Below, one piece after another: positions 1-8,602 of a stretch of 43,416 nucleotides of DNA. The stretch is from an uncultured Fidelibacterota bacterium (lineage in GTDB: Bacteria; Fidelibacterota; Marinisomatia; Marinisomatales; TCS55): assembly GCA_913062595.1 (NCBI GenBank), contig CAJXWT010000009.1, positions 1 through 43,416 of the forward strand, read 5' to 3'. A program made the position numbers and the translations under genes. Under the pieces are notes generated by a model. It did not search any database, was not told the DNA's origin, and saw only the letters and a program-made list of their open reading frames with translations. Every line of letters begins with the position of its first letter. Position 1 is the stretch's first letter.

Positions 1-366
1 TATTTTTCTGTTTCTAAGAAAGAGCAGGAAAACCGTTTTAAATCACGCGAAACTGACCCGTTAAAGCAGTATAAGCTGTCGCCTGTAGATAAACAGGCTC
101 AGGAATTATGGGATCAATATTCAATCCGCAAATTTGAAATGTTAAATGCCACCAATCGGACACTCACACCATGGACAATTATACGATCAGATGATAAGAA
201 AAAAGCTCGCCTCAATTGTATGAAGAGTATATTGGTAAATGTAGATTATGAAGGGAAAATTTCTAAAAAGAAACTCGAATATGATCCTGAAATTGTTATT
301 TCCGGCATTGACGAAATAAAGATAATGGAAGAAAATCTTTTGAATCCAGAATTATTGCCTGGTTAA
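1..366 (+). CDS. ppk2: Polyphosphate kinase 2 (PPK2), C-terminal part
   Basis: The reading frame is open from base 1, so the 5' end lies outside the window and 121 residues remain. Visible PPK2 signatures are a segment like FSVSKKEQENRFKSRETDP, then KLSPVDKQAQELWDQY and PWTIIRSDDKKKARLNC, which form the end of the P-loop kinase core in this family. PPK2 enzymes transfer phosphate between polyphosphate and nucleoside mono- or diphosphates. Which nucleotide is used cannot be told because the Walker A and lid regions are missing. The stop is 7 bases upstream of the SixA-type gene, so the two are probably co-transcribed. Confidence 0.85.
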   Translation, partial: YFSVSKKEQENRFKSRETDPLKQYKLSPVDKQAQELWDQYSIRKFEMLNATNRTLTPWTIIRSDDKKKARLNCMKSILVNVDYEGKISKKKLEYDPEIVISGIDEIKIMEENLLNPELLPG

Positions 367-373
367 TATATTA

Positions 374-874
374 TTGAAAAATTTATTTCTTACCAGACAT
401 GCAAAATCCAGTTGGAGTAATCCCGGATTAGCCGATATAGACCGTCCATTAAATGAACGTGGGAAAAAAGCGGCGCCTTTCATGGGCAAATTGATCGTAG
501 ACAAAGGTGAAAAACCGGAATTACTCATATCCAGTCCTGCTAACCGTGCGCTTTCGACGGCGAGAGCCTTTGGGGAAGTTATGGGGTTAGTAGAAAATGA
601 TATTATTGTCAATCGTGCCATTTATGGTGCCGGGGCGCAACAATTATTGGAATTAGTGCAAAACCAAGATGACTTACATAAATCGATCATGCTGTTTGGT
701 CATAATCCGACTTTTACATCGTTTGTTAATATGCTTACGGGTAGTAACATAATGAATGTAGTGACCTGCGGTGTCGTCCGCATTAACTTTGAGTATTCTT
801 CCTGGATAGATATTGATTTTGGTTCCGGAAGGTTGGTGTATTATGAATATCCAAAAAAGTATGCCAATGCATAA
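374..874 (+). CDS. SixA-type phosphohistidine phosphatase (histidine phosphatase superfamily)
   Basis: This 166-residue protein is the usual SixA length. The N-terminal RHAKSSW motif carries the catalytic His9, which takes up the phosphate. A second His lies in FGHNP (about residue 116), and Arg57 falls in SSPANRALSTA, the typical second Arg site. Family members dephosphorylate phosphohistidine on Hpt domains or small molecules. The start is TTG at 374: the next ATG would remove the RHAKS motif, and no clear Shine-Dalgarno is visible. It follows the PPK2 gene directly, which fits a phosphoryl-transfer operon, but the physiological substrate is unknown. Confidence 0.85.
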   Translation: MKNLFLTRHAKSSWSNPGLADIDRPLNERGKKAAPFMGKLIVDKGEKPELLISSPANRALSTARAFGEVMGLVENDIIVNRAIYGAGAQQLLELVQNQDDLHKSIMLFGHNPTFTSFVNMLTGSNIMNVVTCGVVRINFEYSSWIDIDFGSGRLVYYEYPKKYANA

Positions 875-918
875 GGAATATTGTACTTAGTCATTTGCGT
901 TATTAGTCAAACTATATA

Positions 919-1770
919 ATGATTATTAGAATCATTGCGTTGTTTGGTGTTCTGATATTTATCCTGATCGTTGCTATTACCTATACATTAAAACAAGCGC
1001 AGAAATTGCCTTTTAATTCACCTGTAAATTTCCACGGGAAAAGCGCACAGGATAATAATCAAAAAACTGTTGTATGTGTTGGTAACAGTATAACTCATGG
1101 TCAAGTTAGCTATAATTATGTAAATATTTTGTCAGAGCGCCTAAGTGTTGATGGTTATCAATTTGTAAATGCGGGAATTAATGGAAATTTGGCATACAAT
1201 GTGGTTAATAGATTAGATAAGATCATTGGGTGCGATCCAGATTATGTAACCGTTCTTATTGGTACCAATGATGCAAATGCGTCATTGAGCGAAAAAAATA
1301 GAGCGCGCTACATGAAAGAGATGGCCCTTCCCGAGGAACCGAATGCAGAATTTTTCAGGAAAAACATTAAGGAACTTATATTGCAGTTAAAAAAGCAGAC
1401 AAATGCAGAAGTTGCCATATTATCGCTACCACCTATCGGTGAGGATATAAAGCACATAGCCTACCAACGAACAAAGGAATACAGTGGAATCATACAGAAT
1501 GTCGCAAACAAAAATAATGTGGATTATTTACCACTTCATGAAAAAATAACAAAGTATTTACTGGCGGAAGATTTTCATCCAAAATTATCATACGATAATG
1601 GATTTAGATGGATCATGATAAAAGGTATTTTTTCTCATTTACTACTGGGAACCAGTTTTGATAAGATTACGGCCGATAATGGTTTTCTTATTCTTACAGA
1701 TTTTTTACACTTGAATAGTCGCGGAGCAAAAATGACGGCAGATTTAATCGAAAATTGGATATTAAAATAG
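919..1770 (+). CDS. Membrane-anchored SGNH/GDSL hydrolase (esterase or lipase)
   Basis: The 283-residue protein begins with one hydrophobic segment (about residues 2-24) and probably sits on the periplasmic side of the membrane. SGNH blocks appear in order: VVCVGNSITHG (block I, nucleophile Ser), NAGINGNLAYN (block II Gly region), VLIGTNDAN (block III Asn) and DFLHLNSRG (block V, catalytic Asp and His). This catalytic set supports an ester hydrolase, but the substrate (lipid, acetyl-sugar or thioester) cannot be assigned. An upstream in-frame stop and a 44-base gap separate it from the SixA-type gene, and the next gene starts 13 bases after its stop. Confidence 0.85.
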   Translation: MIIRIIALFGVLIFILIVAITYTLKQAQKLPFNSPVNFHGKSAQDNNQKTVVCVGNSITHGQVSYNYVNILSERLSVDGYQFVNAGINGNLAYNVVNRLDKIIGCDPDYVTVLIGTNDANASLSEKNRARYMKEMALPEEPNAEFFRKNIKELILQLKKQTNAEVAILSLPPIGEDIKHIAYQRTKEYSGIIQNVANKNNVDYLPLHEKITKYLLAEDFHPKLSYDNGFRWIMIKGIFSHLLLGTSFDKITADNGFLILTDFLHLNSRGAKMTADLIENWILK

Positions 1771-1783
1771 GTCAGTCTTAAAT

Positions 1784-2929
1784 ATGAACAATACCACTCT
1801 AAATAGATTATTATTGATTTTATTACTTTTGAATTTCTGGGTAAGCGCTGATGAAACTGACTGGGACGCTGGAATCCATAATACTGAAAAACTTTCTTTT
1901 CAAGTTGAGACATTTGTAGCAGGATTTGATGTACCATGGGGAATGGCCTTTATGCCAGATGAAAGGATGCTTGTAACCGACCAAATCGGAGATCTATGGG
2001 TTGTATCAAGTGATGGTAAAGATAAGGTCAAAGTTAGTGGTCAGATACCTGCTGTCCGAGCAAAAGGACAGGGTGGAATGATGGATGTTGAGATCCATCC
2101 TAACTTTATCAATAATTCGTATATATATTTATCCTTTAGCGATATTCTCGAAAATAAATCACACACTGTATTGTTAAGGGCTAAGCTTGTTGAAAATAAA
2201 TTGATCGATGCAAAAATTATTTTCAAGGCAGATGAAAAATTTTATACCAAAATATCCCGTCATTTTGGTTCGAGAATATTATTTGATGATAAAGGGTATC
2301 TATTTTTCTGCGTGGGAGATAGAGGTGAGCGGGATCAGGCTCAGAGTCTCAAAATGCCTAATGGGAAAATGCACCGCGTACACGATGATGGTACCATACC
2401 AATTGATAATCCATTTTATAATACTGAAGGATCCATAAAATCGATCTGGTCCTACGGCCACAGGAATCCTCAGGGGTTGGTGTTACATCCAGTTTCACGC
2501 GAAATATGGGAGGCAGAACATGGGCCTAAAGGCGGAGATGAAATAAATATCGTAACCAAAGGTCACAATTACGGATGGCCAGTAATTACGTATGGAAGAA
2601 ATTATAGCGGTACAATTATCTCGAAATACACTCACAAAGAGGGCATGGATCAACCTGTTTTTCACTGGACACCTTCCATAGCTGTATGCGGGATAACATT
2701 TTATAAGGGTAATAAATTCCCAGAGTGGAACAATAATTTATTGGCAACATCATTAAAATTTGAACGATTACACCGTGTTGAAATGGATGGTTTAAAAATG
2801 GTAAAGGATGAAATTATTTATGAAGCCGGCAGTAGAGTGCGGGATGTTGAGATCGGGCCGGATGGTTTAATTTACGTTGCTTTAGAGGATCCTGGACGGA
2901 TTGTGCGACTATCACCATATCGAAAATGA
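1784..2929 (+). CDS. PQQ-dependent aldose/sorbosone dehydrogenase-like secreted beta-propeller
   Basis: The 381-residue protein has a signal peptide (hydrophobic residues 8-21, likely cleavage after VSA). It is a glucose/sorbosone dehydrogenase-family propeller: VPWGMAFMPDERMLVTDQIG at the start of the fold, then GHRNPQGLVLHP, WEAEHGPKGGDEIN and YGWPVITYGRNYSG, which are the stretches that form the PQQ and Ca2+ site in soluble aldose sugar dehydrogenases. It probably oxidises sugars in the periplasm. No PQQ biosynthesis gene is present in this window, so the cofactor would be made elsewhere or taken up. The end overlaps the next gene by ATGA. Confidence 0.88.
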   Translation: MNNTTLNRLLLILLLLNFWVSADETDWDAGIHNTEKLSFQVETFVAGFDVPWGMAFMPDERMLVTDQIGDLWVVSSDGKDKVKVSGQIPAVRAKGQGGMMDVEIHPNFINNSYIYLSFSDILENKSHTVLLRAKLVENKLIDAKIIFKADEKFYTKISRHFGSRILFDDKGYLFFCVGDRGERDQAQSLKMPNGKMHRVHDDGTIPIDNPFYNTEGSIKSIWSYGHRNPQGLVLHPVSREIWEAEHGPKGGDEINIVTKGHNYGWPVITYGRNYSGTIISKYTHKEGMDQPVFHWTPSIAVCGITFYKGNKFPEWNNNLLATSLKFERLHRVEMDGLKMVKDEIIYEAGSRVRDVEIGPDGLIYVALEDPGRIVRLSPYRK

Positions 2930-3159
2930 ATCTTTATCGTATAGTTAATATCGTATACAGAACCCTGTGGCTGATCCTTATTATTCTTATTTTTACTTTT
3001 GATCGGTCTAGCAATAATAGTGTATACATTCTTGGATTACTGGTTATTTTAACTATAGTAGCAGTTGTAAGGGCAATTAATTCGCGGAACGAATGGCGTC
3101 CCATAGCTGAGAAGCATTATTTCGAAAATATGACTGAAGAAACTAGCAAGGATGATTGA
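2926..3159 (+). CDS. Small two-helix membrane protein of unknown function
   Basis: The 77-residue protein starts at an ATG that overlaps the stop of the sugar dehydrogenase (ATGA), which indicates translational coupling. Two hydrophobic stretches (about residues 13-25 and 31-48) form a probable membrane hairpin, followed by a charged tail ending in acidic and Lys residues. I recognise no family. The tight coupling suggests it is made together with the dehydrogenase, but this says nothing definite about function. Confidence 0.7.
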   Translation: MNLYRIVNIVYRTLWLILIILIFTFDRSSNNSVYILGLLVILTIVAVVRAINSRNEWRPIAEKHYFENMTEETSKDD

Positions 3160-3197
3160 TCACTTTGTATTTGAAATATAACTGAAATAATGCTTAA

Positions 3198-3719
3198 ATG
3201 AATTTGGTCCTGAAAGCAACCCAATTTTCCGCCCTTAAACATCGCAATCAGCGACGGAAAGATGGTAAGACACCCTACATAATTCACCCGATTTCAGTAG
3301 CAATGATTTTAGCTGAGATTGGCGGTATTGATGATCCGGAAATATTGTCAGCCGCACTTCTACATGACACCATTGAAGATACAGATACATCTGCGCATGA
3401 ACTCGACAAAGAATTTGGATCTAGGGTCAGGAAAATTGTAGAGGAGTTGACAGATAATAATCAGCTAACTTTTACGCAACGTAAACAGCTGCAAATTGAT
3501 AATGCTCCGCACTTATCCAAAGATGCTACTCTTGTTAATATTGCAGATAAAATATCAAACGTTTCTGACGTAATAAAAACTCCTCCACCGGAATGGGATC
3601 AAAAACGCTGTAATGAATATGCTGATAGGGCAGAAGCAGTTATAAATAATTGTCAGAAAGTTAATCAGGATTTGGAAAATCATTTTTTCGAAATATTAAC
3701 AGAATACAGAAAAGCATGA
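3198..3719 (+). CDS. HD-domain small alarmone hydrolase-like protein (MESH1/SpoT hydrolase type)
   Basis: At 173 residues this is a stand-alone HD hydrolase with the order found in SpoT/MESH1: HRNQRRKDGKTPYIIHP (His30), LLHDTIEDTDT (HD pair at 56-57 followed by the Glu-Asp diad) and a later NIADKISNV with the last metal-binding Asp. There is no synthetase, TGS or ACT domain. The MESH1 group removes pyrophosphate from (p)ppGpp or phosphate from NADPH in vitro. I infer a similar Mn2+-dependent reaction here. The start codon has weak ribosome-binding context. The end overlaps the next gene by ATGA. Confidence 0.85.
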   Translation: MNLVLKATQFSALKHRNQRRKDGKTPYIIHPISVAMILAEIGGIDDPEILSAALLHDTIEDTDTSAHELDKEFGSRVRKIVEELTDNNQLTFTQRKQLQIDNAPHLSKDATLVNIADKISNVSDVIKTPPPEWDQKRCNEYADRAEAVINNCQKVNQDLENHFFEILTEYRKA

Positions 3720-4519
3720 AAAACGTTCTTCGGTTCTTAATCTGTAACGTGTTTCTATTGCATGCCCAGGCAAAGTTGGACAGCTTGGATAGTTTGATCG
3801 AGCTTAATGAAACACTAGTTATTGACACTGCGATAAAACTAGACAGTCTGCAAAATCTTGTTGAAGATTTACAGGAATCTTATGCAAGAGAACAATTTTT
3901 ACTTTTGGAACGTGTGGCTGTTATTCGCATTAACCGGGCTGCGTTTGCTGGTATGTGGATTAATAAACCGCTGATGGGGCAACGAAAGGACATTCCGCAA
4001 GGCGCGGAAGTTATTTTTTACCCCTATTATATTCAGGATTTCATCCGTGTATCTTTTCATGATACGATTGGTTACATGAGTTCAGCATTTTATGATCAGG
4101 TTGGTTTAACTCCGTACTTCCATGAAGCTCGAGAACGCGCCTTGGTTAGAGAAAAGAATGATCTGAACCTCGAGAATGAGAGTGATCGTTTTAAACGTCG
4201 AGCAAAAGAAAGGATACATGAAGCGAAGTATCTTGCTAAAAGTATTGAGGATTTAACTTTTGCCCAGAAAAAAGAAGAATACCGTAAACGGATCCTAATG
4301 GATAAATGGGGGTATGAATTTGGGTTAAAAATTAAGGATGGTATTGTTGATATTGGATTTACTGAAACTATGGTTGAGGATGCCCTAGGCCGTCCCGATA
4401 GTGTTAACCGTACTACTTATTCATATTATGTGAGAGAACAATGGGTTTACAATGAAGGTAATTATCGCTACATTTATCTGGAAGAAGGGATTGTAACGGC
4501 AATACAGACTAAAGGATAA
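3716..4519 (+). CDS. Secreted protein with coiled coil, SH3-like segment and BamE-like C-terminus; function unknown
   Basis: The 267-residue protein has an N-terminal signal peptide, with likely cleavage before Gln in LLHAQAK. A short coiled coil follows (about 21-62, with repeated DSL and NLVEDL heptads), then a compact beta-rich stretch (about 65-130, GMWINKPLMG to SSAFYDQVG) that looks SH3-like. A long Lys/Arg/Glu-rich helical linker comes next. The last 60 residues (FTETMVEDALGRPDSV, then a W-V-Y strand and a final GIVTAIQ) resemble the SmpA/BamE two-helix three-strand fold. No known protein with this domain order comes to mind. It overlaps its neighbours at both ends, so it belongs to a translationally coupled unit. 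Confidence 0.75.
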   Translation: MKNVLRFLICNVFLLHAQAKLDSLDSLIELNETLVIDTAIKLDSLQNLVEDLQESYAREQFLLLERVAVIRINRAAFAGMWINKPLMGQRKDIPQGAEVIFYPYYIQDFIRVSFHDTIGYMSSAFYDQVGLTPYFHEARERALVREKNDLNLENESDRFKRRAKERIHEAKYLAKSIEDLTFAQKKEEYRKRILMDKWGYEFGLKIKDGIVDIGFTETMVEDALGRPDSVNRTTYSYYVREQWVYNEGNYRYIYLEEGIVTAIQTKG

Positions 4520-5112
4520 TGAGTTTGAATAACTTTCATAGAATAATTTCAATTATCTTAATTGCTATTCCATATTTATACGGGCAAGTACAAGATGACA
4601 CTGCAACAAAACCACCGCCTGAAAGTACTTTCGAGACTGCAACTGATGACCAAGATCAGCAGGACTTAGAACGTCAAGTAGTCAACGAGGAATCAATTGT
4701 TTATACCATACCAACTTTTGATAAAATGAGTGGTTTCACCGTTGGGTGGTCCTTTAACCAACCAATTAATTCCGGTGCAAAATATAAACTTGAAAAATAT
4801 GAGCCAATTATAGGTTTGTCTATTACATCACCTATTACAATCAGTGCACGCATGTTCACGGTAGGTTTTGGATTAGGAGTAGAAGCCGGTAATGATAGTT
4901 TCGGTATTTATGGGACTACAAATGTAAAACTGTTTGGTAAATTTTCATTAATGGCAGGACTCGGTTCCATCAATGGCAGTGGTCTTCATTTGGGCGGGGG
5001 ATTTGATATAAATGTACCCAATCTGCCTTTTTCAGTAAGACCATTTGTTCGTGCAAATTCACCGTCCCAGGGATGGGTGCAGGCTGGTATTATTTTTGGT
5101 TATAGATTGTAG
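4519..5112 (+). CDS. Putative outer-membrane beta-barrel-like protein
   Basis: The 197-residue protein overlaps the preceding stop by one base (TAATG). It has a signal peptide ending in LYG before Gln. A Thr/Pro/Asp/Gln-rich, low-complexity segment (about 25-65) precedes a Gly-rich region with alternating hydrophobic residues (GLSITSPITIS, FGLGVEAGN, LMAGLGSINGS, GIIFGYRL) and an aromatic/Leu end. This pattern fits a small outer-membrane barrel of about 8 strands. No specific family or ligand is recognisable. Confidence 0.7.
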   Translation: MSLNNFHRIISIILIAIPYLYGQVQDDTATKPPPESTFETATDDQDQQDLERQVVNEESIVYTIPTFDKMSGFTVGWSFNQPINSGAKYKLEKYEPIIGLSITSPITISARMFTVGFGLGVEAGNDSFGIYGTTNVKLFGKFSLMAGLGSINGSGLHLGGGFDINVPNLPFSVRPFVRANSPSQGWVQAGIIFGYRL

Positions 5113-5135
5113 AAATATATGAGGCATCTGAATAC

Positions 5136-5168
5136 ATGCAGACCAAGAAGATGATTCTATTAAAGTAG
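5136..5168 (+). CDS. Ten-codon ORF, copy A of a sister pair (possible leader peptide MQTKKMILLK)
   Basis: ATG to TAG encodes only MQTKKMILLK. It would be dismissed except that the same ten-codon frame occurs at 41656 as MQTKEMVLLE with a stop at the same codon. The differences include silent Leu changes (CTA/TTG, TTA/CTC). Similarity starts at the ATG and is absent upstream. The stop codon forms the end of the left arm of the hairpin at 5160-5186, just before the GTG start of the next gene. A leader peptide is possible. There is no proof of translation, and the ribosome-binding context (GAGG 12 bases upstream) is poor. Confidence 0.35.
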   Translation: MQTKKMILLK

Positions 5169-5186
5169 GATTTATTACTACTTTAA
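5160..5186 (+). promoter_or_regulatory. 9-bp perfect hairpin immediately upstream of a GTG start
   Basis: TTAAAGTAG (5160-5168) pairs perfectly with CTACTTTAA (5178-5186) around a 9-base loop. The 3' arm ends 3 bases before the GTG at 5190, where a Shine-Dalgarno would normally lie, and the 5' arm contains the stop of the ten-codon ORF. A ribosome on that ORF would open the hairpin. It is not followed by a U tract, so an intrinsic terminator is unlikely. Confidence 0.4.
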
Positions 5187-5189
5187 AAA

Positions 5190-5540
5190 GTGGAAAGTTG
5201 TCCGAATATCGCAGGTAGAGAGATCCGTAGACGTCTAAATATTGGCTATATTGGTTTGGCTCTTACGATCGTTACTATTGCATATATAATTATTGTTAAA
5301 CAGGATCATTTACGGTTTATTGTGTTTTTCCCTGCTATATTAATGACCATATCATTTTTTGAAGCTTGGGATAAGACCTGTATTGTCAATGCTTATTTCG
5401 GGATAAAAAATATGGGTGAAAAAAACCATAGAGAAAGAGATGCTGATTCTTTGAAAGTACAGCGGTTACAATCAGTCAAAATTGTCGTTAAAGCAGTTTT
5501 GAGCGCTGCTATTTTAACAGCAATTATTTATTCAATTTGA
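5190..5540 (+). CDS. Small membrane protein of unknown function with three or four predicted helices
   Basis: The 116-residue protein must start at GTG 5190, because an in-frame TAA lies two codons upstream and the next Met is deep inside. Hydrophobic segments lie at about 18-35, 41-56 and 96-114. Two Cys residues (4 and 64) and an N-terminal Arg-rich stretch (REIRRRLN) are notable. The region between the second and third helices is highly charged (GEKNHRERDADSLK). I do not recognise a family. There is no Shine-Dalgarno; instead the hairpin at 5160-5186 abuts the start. Confidence 0.65.
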   Translation: MESCPNIAGREIRRRLNIGYIGLALTIVTIAYIIIVKQDHLRFIVFFPAILMTISFFEAWDKTCIVNAYFGIKNMGEKNHRERDADSLKVQRLQSVKIVVKAVLSAAILTAIIYSI

Positions 5541-5663
5541 TAAAGAAATCTCTAATAAAAGTCTTTGTAGTCGTATGTATGGGCTTTTTGATTTATTTCT
5601 ATTTGGTTATCTGGTCCACCCATTTATAATTAATTGGATCTATATACTCCTAGCCTAGTGTTG

Positions 5664-5737
5664 TAGCGGAGGAGGGACTCGAACCCCCGACACGTGGATT
5701 ATGATTCCACTGCTCTAACCAACTGAGCTACTCCGCC
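5664..5737 (-). tRNA. tRNA-Met (anticodon CAT), probably elongator
   Basis: Read on the minus strand the 74-base cloverleaf is complete. The acceptor GGCGGAG pairs with CTCCGCT, with a G-U pair at position 1-72 and discriminator A. The D arm is GCTC/GAGC, the anticodon stem GTGGA/TCCAC encloses loop ATCATAA, and the T arm GGGGG-TTCGAGT-CCCTC follows. No CCA is encoded. The D-loop and anticodon stem match elongator Met rather than initiator, which would have three G-C pairs in the anticodon stem. A CAT anticodon could also be tRNA-Ile2 modified by TilS, but overall similarity favours Met. Confidence 0.93.
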
Positions 5738-5754
5738 ATATTATTATTTGGCTT

Positions 5755-5782
5755 AGAATAAGGCCAGCAAAATTACCGGCAA
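5755..5782 (-). promoter_or_regulatory. Candidate promoter of tRNA-Met
   Basis: On the minus strand a TTGCCG -35 box (5777-5782) and a TATTCT -10 box (5755-5760) are separated by 16 bases. This puts transcription start about 10 bases ahead of the mature 5' end at 5737. Both boxes are imperfect, so the assignment is tentative. A short inverted repeat TTACCG/CGGTAA (5773-5792) overlaps the -35 box. Confidence 0.4.
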
Positions 5783-5867
5783 CTCTCGGTAAATCCAAAT
5801 CCTTCACTAATCTTGGATAACAGAACTTTTTCAGGGTAATTTCAACGTGCTAATCCGGCTCAGTCCG

Positions 5868-7238
5868 ATGAGAGTATTTTTCATACTTGCTTACTTTCTA
5901 GTTTATGGCCTACTTGGCCAAAATATAACGCTATTACCAACCCCTTTTGATATGAGTGTAAATCAATTCCGTGGCAATGGTCAAAATACAGAAGCCGTTG
6001 TAAATCTTATGATCCCAAAAACATTATTTGAGTGGATTGATGATGGGGAAAAGTATGAGTTCGAGGGTGTTGTAGATGTACGTGTATTTATCAATGGTAT
6101 TATTGCGGCACAAGATGCATTTCGTATTATAGAATCGGCCGTTGATCGGCCAGGCCCCGCAGAAAGACAGGTAAGCATGGTGCAACAGTCAAGATTTATA
6201 CTAAGCAGGGGTAGCGCTGTTTTCAGTGCTGCAATTACTGACTTGGCATCCAAGCAAGTACATATGGCAACTAAGAATGTGATTATTCGGGCTATTGATG
6301 ACAGCTATCTAACTACCAGTGATTTATTAGTCTGTACATTCCTCAAACGTGAGCAGCTCATGGAAGAAAACAGTATCAATCGCAATGGATATACAATGAC
6401 GCCCAATCCCAGTGGTGTTTTTGGACTGGGAAGGCCAATGTTGTATGCTTACAGTGAAATTTATGGTTTACAGGATGATGGTGGTACGTATACTGCAAAT
6501 TATATTTTATTTGAGCGTAGTGGTAAGGAAGTTTTTCGGCGTGGGCCTTTTGTAAGGAAAAAACCTGGGGAATCAAGTGTTGAAACTCTTGGAATTAATG
6601 TGATGGGGTTGTTAGCTGGTAGATATAGACTACGACTTGAAGTTATAGATGATCAATCGGATCAAAGGACGTTTATAGATCGGGAATTCTTTGTAGTAAA
6701 GGAACAGCTTACTGATTTTAAAAATAATTTTACCATGATCCTTGACGCAATGGAAAACGATGAATTACGGGACTTTATAGATATTGTTGGATATTTCATG
6801 AGCGAATCGGAATTTCAAACTCTTATGAAGGCAAATAGAGGCGATCGGATTGTACAATTAGTCGATTTTTTTGAAAAACGTGACCTTGATAGAAAAACAA
6901 ATGAAAATGAATTTTACAATCAAATAAACACGCGTCTTGCACTTGCTGATCAACAATTCTCAACTCGGAACTTTTCTGGTAGAAAAACTGACCGTGGCCG
7001 CGTATTAATTCGTTATGGTCGCCCAAATGATATTGAACCTTATCCGGCCAACGAAGATAGATTTAGTTATGAAATATGGCATTATGATGATTCAGATGAT
7101 GGATTTATTTTTATTTTCATCAATAAAAATGGTGCAGGTATGTTTGAACAAATTCACTCCACTCATCCGGATGAATTTCGAAATTATCGCTGGCAAGATA
7201 TGGTAGTCCGTGGGTCAACTAATTTGATTGATTTTTAA
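5868..7238 (+). CDS. GWxTD domain-containing secreted protein
   Basis: The 456-residue form starts at ATG 5868, which places a clean signal peptide at the N-terminus (cleavage before Gln in LLGQNITLL). The GTG at 5847 would only add seven residues. The body has beta-rich modules and then a GWxTD-type C-terminus: RGRVLIRYGRPNDIEPYP, YEIWHYDD and DGFIFIFINKNGAG. The family is common in the FCB lineage and in Acidobacteria and has no established function. The tRNA lies upstream on the opposite strand, and gdhA follows after 26 bases. Confidence 0.85.
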   Translation: MRVFFILAYFLVYGLLGQNITLLPTPFDMSVNQFRGNGQNTEAVVNLMIPKTLFEWIDDGEKYEFEGVVDVRVFINGIIAAQDAFRIIESAVDRPGPAERQVSMVQQSRFILSRGSAVFSAAITDLASKQVHMATKNVIIRAIDDSYLTTSDLLVCTFLKREQLMEENSINRNGYTMTPNPSGVFGLGRPMLYAYSEIYGLQDDGGTYTANYILFERSGKEVFRRGPFVRKKPGESSVETLGINVMGLLAGRYRLRLEVIDDQSDQRTFIDREFFVVKEQLTDFKNNFTMILDAMENDELRDFIDIVGYFMSESEFQTLMKANRGDRIVQLVDFFEKRDLDRKTNENEFYNQINTRLALADQQFSTRNFSGRKTDRGRVLIRYGRPNDIEPYPANEDRFSYEIWHYDDSDDGFIFIFINKNGAGMFEQIHSTHPDEFRNYRWQDMVVRGSTNLIDF

Positions 7239-7243
7239 AATAA

Positions 7244-8602
<1,359 letters not shown>

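Noticed and set aside
5557-5588. Possible terminator: AAAAGTCT paired with GGGCTTTT, 16-base loop
   Set aside because: The stem needs two G-U pairs and has a large loop; too weak to call, although a terminator here would make sense for the upstream gene.
5575-5658. A 27-residue hydrophobic ORF (starts MYGLFDLFLFGYLVHP) between the 116-residue membrane protein and tRNA-Met
   Set aside because: T-rich DNA easily gives such frames; there is no ribosome-binding site and no supporting second copy, so it is not called as a gene.
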